Assembly: GCA_030674185.1 (NCBI GenBank)
Contig: JAPXFY010000016.1
Location: 49,475,250 to 49,539,249, forward strand
Reading direction: 5' to 3'
DNA: 64,000 bases
Source: Monoplex corrugatus
Lineage: Eukaryota; Mollusca; Gastropoda; Littorinimorpha; Ranellidae
In this document: positions 35,701 to 42,655 of the stretch, one piece after another
Layout: each line of letters starts with the position of its first letter
How positions within the stretch are numbered: the first letter of the stretch is position 1
The notes under the pieces: model-generated
Seen by the model: the letters and a program-made list of their open reading frames with translations, nothing else
Told to the model about the DNA's origin: nothing
Database searches by the model: none
Translations under genes and position numbers: made by a program

Positions 35701-36057
35701 AGATAAAATTAAGAGCCCACAGTTGACAATCACAATCACAATGTTACCATCATTCACCGTGGCGTATTCGTATTGTGCATATGTTGTTTACATGCACTTC
35801 ATTACAACTTAGTATACCGCAGTACTAGCAGTAGATTACCTATCATTGGTATTGCTTAAATTCTATTAGGCTGTCCCACAGTATATCTGTCATCCACTAG
35901 ACTAGTAACTAAACTAGGCTATGCCGCTATAGGCTATCTTGCACTTTCAACTTTGCAGAGGTCCAGCGATTTTGTCGCTTAGTGAAGTTAGTCAGTGACT
36001 TACCAGTCTCAAATCGTCCTTCTTGTACAAAATCGCAGTCAAATTAACATCAGCCAT
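12150..36057 (-). CDS. SORD: Sorbitol dehydrogenase gene, nine exons, two 1-bp frame breaks
   Basis: Predicted NAD-dependent zinc polyol dehydrogenase of the MDR family, which oxidises sorbitol to fructose in the cytosol. Coding exons in transcript order are 36057-36004, 34040-34007, 31431-31267, 30004-29845, 28682-28564, 21140-21076, 19797-19622, 17990-17870 and 12303-12150. All introns are GT-AG and the phases join. The product is about 349 aa (human SORD 357). Residues seen: [11 protein letters not shown] with catalytic Cys41, GHE with His66/Glu67, EPLSVG with Glu152, the Rossmann motif ICGAGPIG and an acidic ITD after beta-2. Residues 96-110 hold C-x2-C-x2-C-x7-C, an MDR structural zinc site that vertebrate SORD lacks. 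The C-terminus [16 protein letters not shown] is typical. Exons 6 and 8 each lack one base relative to the frame. It is transcribed divergently from PTCD2. Confidence 0.95.
12345..12860 (-). repeat. SINE family A copy with an internal tandem expansion
   Basis: Family A landmarks (ACTGGTGGGTAG, TTTCATGTTCCCATGAGCC, CTCCACTCTTCATCCACC) flank a six-copy 33-bp array at 12539-12736. Other family A copies have only one copy of that segment. It lies in SORD intron 8. Confidence 0.75.
12539..12736. repeat. 33-bp tandem repeat, six copies
   Basis: The unit is TTTGAAGTGCATACTTATAC followed by ACATGAAAGCACC. Copies are almost identical, so the expansion is recent. 33 is divisible by three, which explains the open frames through it. 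Confidence 0.95.
12861..13668. other. SORD intron 8 sequence, no feature recognised
   Basis: Between the SINE and the LTR element I see no repeat or exon. An interspersed AT-rich stretch is the only compositional feature. Confidence 0.5.
13674..13860 (-). repeat. 3' LTR of the Ty3-type element
   Basis: 187 bp, beginning TGTTTCGTTC and ending CATCACA on the plus strand. It is nearly identical to 17099-17285. The left target duplication CAACC is at 13669-13673. Confidence 0.95.
13861..13882 (-). other. Polypurine tract of the LTR element
   Basis: On the minus strand TTAAAGAAAGGGAGA ends exactly where the 3' LTR begins (TGTGATG). This is the expected place and composition of the plus-strand primer. 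Confidence 0.75.
14124..17033 (-). pseudogene. gag-protease-integrase ORF, RT/RNase H deleted
   Basis: Counting from 16979, residues 1-190 are a gag-like capsid region. Two zinc knuckles follow at about 208-243 (Cx2Cx3Hx6C and Cx2Cx4Hx4C). The aspartic protease motif [10 protein letters not shown] is at about 298-307. The frame then jumps at about residue 460 from the segment before reverse transcriptase to the integrase lead-in, with no stop. Integrase has the HHCC finger (HASHS, CSAC at about 545-580) and a D-D-E triad in IACD, TDCGTQF and SNGKAE (about 609, 661 and 698). An ATG at 17031-17033 is in frame but a TGA at 16995-16997 interrupts after 12 codons. A shift near 14283 seems to move the authentic C-terminal end to another frame ending at 14098. 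Confidence 0.88.
17080..17098 (-). other. Primer-binding site, tRNA-Leu type
   Basis: Directly next to the 5' LTR the minus strand reads TGGTGTCAGAATTGTG. The first nine bases complement the CTGACACCA 3' end found on animal leucine tRNAs. The match beyond that is partial. Confidence 0.7.
17099..17285 (-). repeat. 5' LTR of the Ty3-type element
   Basis: 187 bp with TG...CA ends. It contains a TATATATATAT stretch that may serve the element promoter. The right target duplication CAACC is at 17286-17290. Confidence 0.95.
17380..17815 (+). repeat. tRNA-derived SINE, family A copy, full length
   Basis: The tRNA-like head has GTCAAGTGGGTAAATG (A box) and GGTTTTGGTCC (decayed B box). The body follows: GGTCAACATGTGTGCAGATC, ATTAAAGATCCTGTAAG, CACCCAGCATGCATG. 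The tail region ends near CCTATACAAGAAC. It lies in SORD intron 8 between the LTR element and exon 8. Confidence 0.8.
17870..17990 (-). CDS. SORD: SORD exon 8, one base short
   Basis: Encodes ATKSGGCV, then [18 protein letters not shown] in a frame shifted by one, near 17957-17969 in a T/G-rich run. It ends FRYVN plus two bases. Its length is 121 where 122 fits the flanking phases. The acceptor gtgtgtcag borders a CA/GT repeat. Confidence 0.87.
17991..18600. repeat. Compound repeat: about 120-bp units with CA arrays
   Basis: The block GTTAAGCAGTCAATGAATCC recurs at about 18115, 18240 and 18360, each followed by TTTACCACATGCTTTATTA and a CA run. A CT run and a GT run (about 18518-18590) close the array. 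The first unit begins directly at the exon 8 acceptor, so the array seems to have grown from the intron end. Confidence 0.9.
18601..19320. other. SORD intron 7 sequence, no feature recognised
   Basis: Poly-A/T-rich unique-looking sequence. The hydrophobic open frames near 19080-19385 are low-complexity T-rich translations without coding support. Confidence 0.5.
19321..19389. mobile_element. Short family D MITE
   Basis: TTAA at 19321-19324 and 19386-19389. Inside are CTCTTTGATTTCCTGC, a GAAGCTGGTGGAAGCTG centre and the complementary GAGAGATTCAAATGA. It resembles only the inner hairpin of the family, much decayed. Confidence 0.55.
19622..19797 (-). CDS. SORD: SORD exon 7
   Basis: Encodes [20 protein letters not shown] through [17 protein letters not shown]. 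It completes the NAD-binding fold. The acceptor is gtacacag and the donor TAT|gtatgt. Confidence 0.94.
20040..20740 (-). pseudogene. Decayed non-LTR reverse transcriptase fragment
   Basis: A 158-codon frame contains [19 protein letters not shown], the block just after the catalytic loop in many LINE reverse transcriptases, and a later [15 protein letters not shown] stretch in the thumb region. The flanks resemble the same domain in broken frames. The clade is not determinable. It lies in SORD intron 6, in sense with SORD. Confidence 0.6.
21076..21140 (-). CDS. SORD: SORD exon 6, one base short
   Basis: Encodes [12 protein letters not shown] in one frame and GVSKVVIT in another. The switch falls near 21098-21105, so the exon is 65 bases where 66 are needed. 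The flanking splice sites and the next exon confirm the second frame. The acceptor gtgttacag is part of the adjoining minisatellite. Confidence 0.85.
21141..23654. repeat. 29-32 bp minisatellite in SORD intron 5, left half
   Basis: About 83 copies of ATCTGTAACACAAGACACAC plus TTCTCACTG, some with an extra AAC. Read in the SORD direction each unit ends in cttgtgttacag, the very sequence that forms the exon 6 acceptor. The array therefore starts at the splice site and appears to have grown from it. Confidence 0.95.
23729..25791 (+). pseudogene. LINE reverse transcriptase, frameshifted near its end
   Basis: 655 codons run from 23729 (the frame is open upstream to 23657) to a stop at 25697. Blocks seen include [63 protein letters not shown] and FADDIQL (catalytic YxDD equivalent). 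Then come [26 protein letters not shown] and [12 protein letters not shown] in the thumb and C-terminal region. The usual ending continues in another frame ([12 protein letters not shown] to a stop at about 25789), so one base is missing in the T-run at 25689-25695. Apart from that, and the missing endonuclease, the frame is intact, which suggests a young copy. Confidence 0.92.
25828..25994. repeat. (GT)n microsatellite in the LINE 3' UTR
   Basis: An interrupted GT repeat preceded by GCGCACGCGCGCGCG. Open frames across it are not genes. Confidence 0.95.
26093..28540. repeat. Minisatellite in SORD intron 5, right half, two unit types
   Basis: Two units alternate: CACAATACAACAAGGCACAT plus TTCT (24 bp), and TTCTATCTGCAACACAAGGC plus ACATTTC. 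They are related to the left half (CTGTAACACAAGACACAC) but share fixed differences: CTGC for CTGT, GGC for GAC. On the minus strand many units end in gtgttgcag, acceptor-like. The 24-bp unit keeps frames open, giving spurious ORFs up to 445 codons. Confidence 0.95.
28564..28682 (-). CDS. SORD: SORD exon 5
   Basis: Encodes [20 protein letters not shown] through [11 protein letters not shown]. It includes Glu152 and the first half of the nucleotide-binding glycine motif. The acceptor is gttgccag and the donor GGGGCTG|gtaaaa. Confidence 0.94.
28858..29215 (-). repeat. Dispersed retroposon family B copy
   Basis: Landmarks are ACAACCCAGCCAGCTG, ATATCTGGGCTATAACCATC, CAATGCTTTTGTGCACATAA and GATATGCCC, in the order of the other B copies. 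It lies in SORD intron 4. Confidence 0.75.
29645..29807. mobile_element. Palindromic MITE (family D)
   Basis: Starts TTAACCCTTTGACTCCTGCA and ends GGGAGTCAAAGGGTTA. The inner palindrome is half deleted: only its left arm CTCTCACCCTATCCAC AAGCTTCCTGCAGG remains before the TTTGCTTTGTTAGCATGG spacer. It lies 38 bp from SORD exon 4. Confidence 0.75.
29845..30004 (-). CDS. SORD: SORD exon 4, structural zinc lobe
   Basis: Encodes [18 protein letters not shown] and the rest of a four-cysteine lobe, then [15 protein letters not shown], which is strongly SORD-like. The acceptor is tttgcag and the donor TTCAA|gtaaat. Confidence 0.94.
30040..31010. repeat. 35-36 bp minisatellite in SORD intron 3, about 26 copies
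   Basis: The unit is CTCTTTGCCACATTTAGCTG plus TAACAAAACATACAC. Copies are diverged by 10-25% by eye, so this array is older than the others. It begins about 40 bp inside the intron from exon 4. Confidence 0.92.
31222..31290 (-). repeat. SORD: Tandem duplication spanning the SORD exon 3 donor
   Basis: CACTGACCAACTTTGAGGAAG at 31228-31248 repeats CACTGACCGACTTTGAGGGAG (31260-31280) 32 bp away. The block contains the last 14 coding bases and the donor gtcagt. The inner copy keeps a donor-like ggtcagtg, so a second decoy 5' splice site lies in the intron. Confidence 0.85.
31267..31431 (-). CDS. SORD: SORD exon 3, catalytic zinc site
   Basis: Encodes [18 protein letters not shown] and the GHEAS segment with catalytic Cys41, His66 and Glu67. 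The donor is gtcagt, and its surroundings are duplicated just downstream at 31222-31254. Confidence 0.93.
31441..32115. other. SORD intron 2 sequence with short simple repeats
   Basis: A (CTA/ACT)n run lies at 31556-31610 and loose CA stretches at 31915-31960. I see no exon or named element otherwise. Confidence 0.5.
32116..32345 (+). repeat. SINE family A, 5' part
   Basis: GGAGTCAAGTGTGTAAACAC (A box region) and GGTCCTGGGTTCAATCC (a good B box) head this copy. It continues with GGTCAACATTTCTGCAGATC and stops near the ATTAAATATC block. It lies in SORD intron 2. Confidence 0.78.
32640..32860. repeat. (GA)n microsatellite
   Basis: Imperfect GA/CAGA repeats, longest pure run about 32698-32752. 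The Ser/Leu frames read from it are artefacts. Confidence 0.95.
32861..33564. other. SORD intron 2 sequence, no feature recognised
   Basis: No repeat or exon recognised, except a local duplication of AGATTAAACATGTGTTTA at 33324-33361. Confidence 0.5.
33565..33845 (+). repeat. Dispersed repeat family C copy
   Basis: Runs from TAGTTGGCTCTTTTCATACA through CAGGACCATGCCACTGC, AATTGCTGGCAGATTTGG and CCCTCTTGAGCAAACTCC. At least six further copies lie in this window. The family has no clear terminal repeats or coding blocks, so its class is unknown. Confidence 0.7.
33871..33959. repeat. (CA)n microsatellite, 45 bp from SORD exon 2
   Basis: CA repeats broken by regular CACCACA steps. In SORD sense this is a GT run downstream of the exon 2 donor. 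Confidence 0.95.
34007..34040 (-). CDS. SORD: SORD exon 2
   Basis: A 34-base exon between tttgcag and gtgagt. It encodes [11 protein letters not shown] plus one base, matching the IPEPGP turn at this place in SORD proteins. Confidence 0.9.
34660..35700. mobile_element. Inverted-repeat element in SORD intron 1
   Basis: Two pairs of blocks are inverted. GCCCGGGCTGGGCAAGTC through AACCTAGCATGCCAGTAC (34667-34713) pairs with GTACTGGCATGCTGGGTTG through GCCCGGGG (35612-35686). ATCCTGTCTCCCAATCC (34813-34829) pairs with GGATTGGGAGACAGGAT (35258-35274). The arms thus form a long imperfect hairpin about 1 kb wide, as in foldback elements or MITEs. The middle (34950-35400) resembles 43320-43735. No transposase is seen. 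Confidence 0.6.
36004..36057 (-). CDS. SORD: SORD exon 1 (start codon)
   Basis: Encodes the 18 N-terminal residues starting [16 protein letters not shown]. The ATG has A at -3 and G at +4, a good initiation context. The donor reads CTG|gtaagt. The intron is phase 0. Confidence 0.92.
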
Positions 36058-36339
36058 TATTTTTTCCCCAAATTTTCTCCGCACGCTATCTGTGTGATTT
36101 TTGCAACTTGTAATAGGAGAATGCCTTGCCAAGAAAAGGCGAACGACGACAGCTCGACACTGTCGCTATCACAGTATCAGTTTTACCTTGCTCCGAGGCC
36201 TTTGGCCTTGACCCCAAAACTAGACTAGGTCAAGTGCAAGCATTTTTTTCTTGGGAGTTATGATGCTGCATAGGATGCTACGTGAATAGCGTCCCTTATT
36301 CACAAGGGACAACACTCTGCATGTTGACAATGAAAAGAA
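36058..36339. promoter_or_regulatory. Shared divergent promoter of SORD and PTCD2
   Basis: Only 282 bp separate the two start codons, so both core promoters and 5' UTRs must lie here, unless an untranslated exon is missed. No TATA box is evident. GGCCTTTGGCCTTGACC at 36197-36213 reads GGTCAAGGCCAAAGGCC on the other strand, similar to orphan nuclear-receptor half-sites. AGGTCAAGTGCA lies at 36227-36238. GTCCCTT and AAGGGAC form a short hairpin at 36291-36309. Factor assignments are tentative. Confidence 0.7.
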
Positions 36340-36406
36340 ATGGCCTGCCTGGGACAACGACTGCAAAGATCGTGGTGGTTCTCACAAGGATTTCGCTTTA
36401 TGTCAG
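36340..36406 (+). CDS. PTCD2: PTCD2 exon 1, presequence
   Basis: 22 codons plus one base, donor TCAG|gtagtc. An in-frame TGA at 36331-36333 fixes the start. G at -3 and +4 suits initiation. The earlier ATGs at 36321 and 36330 lie in other frames. Confidence 0.88.
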
Positions 36407-37550
36407 GTAGTCTTATGTAGTCATGTTAGTACAAAATCTCACTTGTAAGAAAAAAATATGTGCTTACTGAGATTGCCGAGAACTATCTACACTTGATTAT
36501 TCACTTCAATTTTGAACTTTCAATATCTATCATCAATCAATGAATCATCATTATCATGTTTATCATGATGTATCATGTTAGTATGTATTTGCCAATTTGG
36601 CCTAACGAGTCTCAGTATAATTATAATAAGCCTACTTTCATTTTAACTTAAACTGAAGCACCTCATGGCTGTCTCAAACAGTGCCTGTTGTTTGTTCATG
36701 TGTGGCTGTCTTTCACTCAGTCTAGAATAATAGTTAATTTTTCTGTTACCTTGTTGCCTAGACTAAGTTTCCAATAGATAATTTTGTCATGAATTAAACA
36801 GTGTAAAAGTAAAACGAAGCTTTTTCAAGTTAACAGTTGTTTTTTTTTCTTTTTTTTCTATTATTTTTTACGTGTCCCATACTGTTAACTTCTCTTTCCA
36901 ATTTGTAAAGCCTAGTTTTTTTCATGAAACTATGATTCAACCAGCAAAAACGGAAAATATTCTGGTTAGTCTTCTTAATCTCTTTGAAACTACTTCTAAA
37001 ATGTTTTACATGTTAGTTGTCATGTACACTATATGTGGTAGGATTTTAGACCAGAACAAACAAATAATTCATCTTCAGTTCTCTTCAGGACAAGACAAGC
37101 TTTGGGAACACATTTTCTGAAAGGAATGGAAAGGAAAACAAGCATACAAAAACAAAAGAAATGAAGCAGTCTCAAAGTCAAACAATAGACCTATGACCAT
37201 TAATTTACTATTATCTCTATCATTCAGTGGACATTGTAAAAAAAAAAAAAAAGTATATTTACATCACATGGGTTTTATTTGGGTTTTTATTTGGGGTTTT
37301 ATTGCATGGTATGGAATCATCAAGTACTACAACACAATCTCAACAAGATTAGCCTATCAGTATATCACAAACCTTTACTTGAACAAGAAATTGAAACTTT
37401 ACAGTAAATCAGTGAAATAGTCACTTTGTTTAATTAATGGGGGTGCGTGTGGTGGTGTTTAAATGTGTGTGTGTGTATGTGCGTGTGTGTGTGCATTCAT
37501 GTGTGTTTGTGTCTGTGAGTGTGTGTATGTGTGCACATGTGTGTGTGTGT

Positions 37551-37599
<49 letters not shown>

Positions 37600-40397
37600 T
37601 CAGCTAAGCGATATCTCTTCAGCAGTGAGATTCTGGGAGTTGAAAACTTCAAACGACTACGGATCTTTGAAAAAGACAGACTTGCCAACAAAATGGGTAA
37701 TATTTGCCTTTATGACATACAGCTTATGGATTTTAATTGTTGTGGAGGTTGGTTATGTTTTGTTTTTCTAAGATTGTCCAAAGGTACTTATTAACATGCT
37801 TGACTTTCATGCCTTTAGTTTAATGAATAAGTTTGGAAGTGTAGTTGAATACATTCTTAAGTGTACTTTGCAGTAGTTCTTTTGGACAATAAGCATTGTT
37901 TTAAAGAAAGGGGATCCTTTCATCACATGGCATTTGAGGTGTTAGTACATAATATGTAAGATTGCTTCAGTGCTACCATGAGAAAACAGAAACTGTAACT
38001 AAGGCTTCTTTGATATTAATTTTTCCTTTCCAATATGTGGTACAGTGTTTATGCTCATGATATTGCATCTGTCATGATTACGTTAGACTTTCAATCACAT
38101 GGCATCTTTGGTGTTGTGCATGTTTATGGTAGTCAAATTGGTAATTGTTGGACTTCTGGCTTTGATCCATCTAGACACATCTTCTAGGTGGGTGAAGGGT
38201 AGAGATTTTTGCAGTCTTACAGGTCAACATGTGTACAGACCTGCCAATGCCCAAACCTTTTTGTGTGTATACACATTGAAGAATATCAAAAGATAAAGAT
38301 CTTGTAAATCATGTCAGTGTCTGGGTTTTTAAATATGAAATCTCCCCCATGGGAATAGTAGGGGCTCTTTCAGTGTAAATAGTATTCCCTGGAAATTCTT
38401 TGCTAGAAAGTTCCTCTTTTCTGTCTCTGTTTGTGCCTTGCTTCTTTGCTTTCTTCTGCCTTGCTCCTTTGATTTTTGTCATTTCTTCTTATCATTTTCT
38501 GCCTTGCTGGCCCATTCACCTGTATGTTTTCTATAAAGCCTTACATACTTTCTCTTAGGATTGCTAGTTGGGTACATATGTTTAGTGCATTTTTGGCTCT
38601 AAAGAAGTGTGGTGTGCAGAAGCACTTGTAGGTAATTTAGGTTCTGTTTATGTACATGTTTAATGTCCTTTGTTTGTTTATAATTATTTATATTCAGGTT
38701 TGATTTTTTCAATCTCCTGGTGATGAATTGGACAGAGTGATCAACACTAGGGACATATTCTTTGATTATATATGGGCAAATGTATTGAGATATGTTCTTT
38801 ATTTCTTTTTCAGTTATCTGTTTTATATCTCCAGTGAGGTATGCTGTACATTTTGAGATGGTTATAGCCCTGATATGGCTCTGTGCACTCAGCTGGACTT
38901 TAAACAACAATAACGAAAATACGTAAAAAACTCAGCACACTTGCCCATCAAAGTTACAGATTGTGCAACAAGATAATGGAATGTGGTCAGCTCACCTAAC
39001 AGCTTCAGTTCTCTGTGCTCTACCAAAAAAGTCTGTGTATGCATCATATGCAGTGACTTCAAATGTGTTTGGAGAATGGTACTATATGAGAACAGTTTGT
39101 TATAATGATTATCCAGGCATTGTAACGTCATCGTGAGTGAACTGAAACTGAAGTTCAGTCAGAATTTTGATGTTAATGCTGTCTCATGAAATTTAACATC
39201 CTGTTTCCGTGCAGTTATTCCTTATCGAACTGATTGATGCTTTGAGGGTATTGAAGTGTTGTTTAGCTTTTGATCCTAGTGTTTTGTTTCATAAAAAGAC
39301 ACATGGCAAATGCCACAAGCCTGTACATGACTCTTGTTGATATGGTTAGATTCTTCCAAACTGGTGGGTTCTGATTTAAATGTCTGCTGTAGAAATAGTA
39401 ATACTATCTATTTTCTGTTTTCAGATTTTGTGGAGCAGCTATCAGCCACCAGCAATGCAGCTGAAATTCAAGACAGACGTGTTGTAGCTGATCTGATAAA
39501 ACTGATTTATGTCGCAGACAGTGAAAAAGAAGTGTCAGTGATCACTACTCTGTTAAAACAGCTGTACCACAGGAAAGCACAAGTCCAGGAATATTCTGCT
39601 CCATCAGCCACACAAAGTCAGAAGTGAGCGTTAGTGCTAAATAGGTACAATGTCATCTTTCCATTAATTTTTCTGTGTGGAGCGTTAAACTATAGTTTGT
39701 GTAAAATTGTGTTTCCATGAACATGAATCCAGCCAGAATCCAAATGGATGCCCCCTCCAACACCCCCCCAAAAAAAACAACAACAAACAAACAAACAACA
39801 ACGAAACAACAAAAAATGCTGCATCATATATTTCTGCTCATAATTTGGTGCTTTCAGACATTTAGTATCACCACAACATCTGCAGGCTAATGACACTTCA
39901 AGCATGACATAGCTTTCCTTTCACTCCAAGTAGTGATTTGTTGGGACAGTGGATGGTCTTCAGGAAGAAAACCTTTTTTTTCTCTTCCCTTTTCACAACT
40001 GTTCTCAAATGTATGAATTTTTTTTAAATTTTGTGGTGTTATCACCTTTAGGAATAAAAAGAGTAGCTCAGTAAGCTGACCTATTTAAATCCAGATGTAT
40101 GTAGTACAGTCCTCCAACGCAAAATGTTATATACTGTTCTTGAAGAATAGTTATATTCATCAGTTGTTCCTGCTTCACCTGCCGTAAAAAGTGTCATCTT
40201 TTCCTATCACTATTTTTCCCAAAAGAAGGGCAGAATTTAGATGTCATTGTTTGTTGCTTTTTCTTCTTAATTAAAAGAAAACTTTGTGTGGTGAACAAAA
40301 ATACTTTGTGTTTTGCTCTCACTGTCTCTCTCTGAGTCTCTGTCTGTCTGTTTGGCTGGCTGGCTGTCTGTCTGTGTCTGTCTGTCTCTCTCTCTCT

Positions 40398-40449
<52 letters not shown>

Positions 40450-42608
40450 TCTCTCTCTCTCTCTCTCTTCTCTCTCTTACACTTATTGTAGAAGAGAAAA
40501 TGTATTTTTCTACCTCAGCTGTGAAAGTGTTATCAGTGTTTGAGATGATATTGTTGTTGATTTTTTTGCTGTTAAAGAACTGTTCACCAGATTTGTCCAG
40601 CTCTGTCAGCTGCGTGCTAAAGCCTGGGTCTCGGCAGGTAGTTCCTGTGTCCATTCAGCAGTGTTGTCAGTCCATCATATTTTCTGTCTTCACCTCATGT
40701 CTCCTCCCTTATCAGTTCTCTGGACGATTGATTTAGCAAGGCCATATATTAAATATTTTTACATGGTCATACCAATAGTTTTCATATCTGAAGTCAGCAG
40801 ATCTTCAGATGGTCCAGTGTGCTGACCAGTGGTTTGGCACACTTGTTTATTGGTGACATATCAGTATATCTGATGTTTAGTATTTGCGATATCACCTCAT
40901 TCCCATGGCTTCAATTCATTTTTTAGAATCTGCTATGGGGATCCATGTCTGACCTGTAAAACAGGTAGATGGAATATACCAGTGCATGTAAAAGCCTGAT
41001 GTTGTGTTTTATGATTTTACTGTTGTACTTTTTACTGATATTTTGATTATATTGTTGTTGGTGATTCTCTTACTTTTATGCTCTTCATTTATTCTTTCAG
41101 GTTGATAGCTGAAGGGCCTTTGTCCCCTGAGCGATTTCAGTTTGGTCCATTGCTGTTTCGACTCCTCTACATTTTGGATGATCCAACTACTGCGCAGTCA
41201 CTGTACAGTGACAGAGTATGTGACTGGTAACTCCTCAAACATTCATAACACAAAGATATATGTAGCAAAAGAAATAAATTACTAACTCCATATGATGAGT
41301 ACCAACTCCATATGAGGAGGCTCAGAGCTTGTCACAGTGTCAACAGATTTCGTGTTTTTTTTTCTTCTTCTTCTTTTATACATGGACTGGTTGGTTCTTT
41401 CGATAGAGCTGTGAACTCAGGATATGACATCTAGAGTTTAGTCCCAGTCAACAGTACTGAAGACTAGTCTTGTCCATCATAAAGTTCCATCATTTTGATG
41501 GCGTCAGCTTAATGTTTCATAGGTCTTCTCCCCCCCTCCCCCTCCTTATGTCAAAACCTTGCCAGCGCACAGGATTTTGCAGAGGCTTGGGGAGTCTGCC
41601 AGTTAAGGGGACAATATCTCGTTTTTGTTCTTGTTGTTTGAAGAAACTCCACCTGCTTTCATCAGTATTTTTTGTATTAAATCAAACTTTTGTATTTTTT
41701 CCAACCCATTTTTGCGCCATTATTGCTTGTCCATTCACCTGTATGTGTTTGATAAAGTCTTACATACTTTCTCCTAGAATTGATAATTGGGTACATGTAT
41801 TAATTGCATTTATGGCTCTGTGGAAATGTGATATACAAAAGCAATTTTAGGTAATTTAGGCCCATTTTTATATGTTTTAGTGTTCTAAGTTTAAATTTGT
41901 ATTCAGGTATATTTTTTAAATCCCCCGATAAATTGGACAGAGTGGTCAGCGCAGCGCATCTCCGTAGATTATGTATGTGAATGCATTGATATGTGTACTT
42001 GATATTCTTTTCTCTTTTTATCACCTGTTGAAGTATTGTGCATGTTTTGAAATGGTTATAGCCTTGATATGGCTGTATGCAGTCAGCAGGGCTTTAAACA
42101 AAAATAACAATGACATAAACAGTAACAGTAACCCCAAATATGACTTACCCAACTTGTTTTTGGCATGCAGGAGCTGAAATTGTTGTTCCTGAACACAACA
42201 TGTCACCTGCTGCTAATGGACATGCTGTATGAACATGGCATGTACCAGCATGTGATTGACACCTTCACCACTCTACAGCACTCACGAGTATCAGCCAGGT
42301 TCACTCCTGATTGTACCACCTTGGCTATGGCAGCGCTCTACCAGTTGGTACGTGTGTGTGGGTTCGTTCATGCTTTAACGTCTTTTCACTATGAATGATA
42401 TTAGAGGAGTGTGTGTGTGTATGTGTGTGTGTGTGTGTGTGTTTGTGTGTATGTATGTCTGTGTGTTTGTGTCTCTGTGTGTGTGTGTGTGTGCCTCTGT
42501 GTTTGTGTGTATTGTGTGAATGTGTATTTGCGTGTAAGCGTATGTCTGTGTGTGTGTGCGTGGTGTGTGTGTGTGTGTGTGTGTGCGTGTGTGTGTGTGT
42601 GTGCGTGC

Positions 42609-42655
<47 letters not shown>

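Noticed and set aside
36321..36406. PTCD2 start at the upstream ATG 36321
   Set aside because: That frame reads TAG at the donor and does not join exon 2. The frame starting at 36340 joins exon 2 in phase and gives a presequence.
39425..39627. PTCD2 ending at the TGA after exon 3 (39625)
   Set aside because: The TGA lies directly after a good donor, AGAA|gtgagc. Exons 4-9 continue the conserved protein in phase.
40284..40736. Ser/Leu-rich ORF of 150 codons
   Set aside because: It reads through the CT microsatellite in PTCD2 intron 3.
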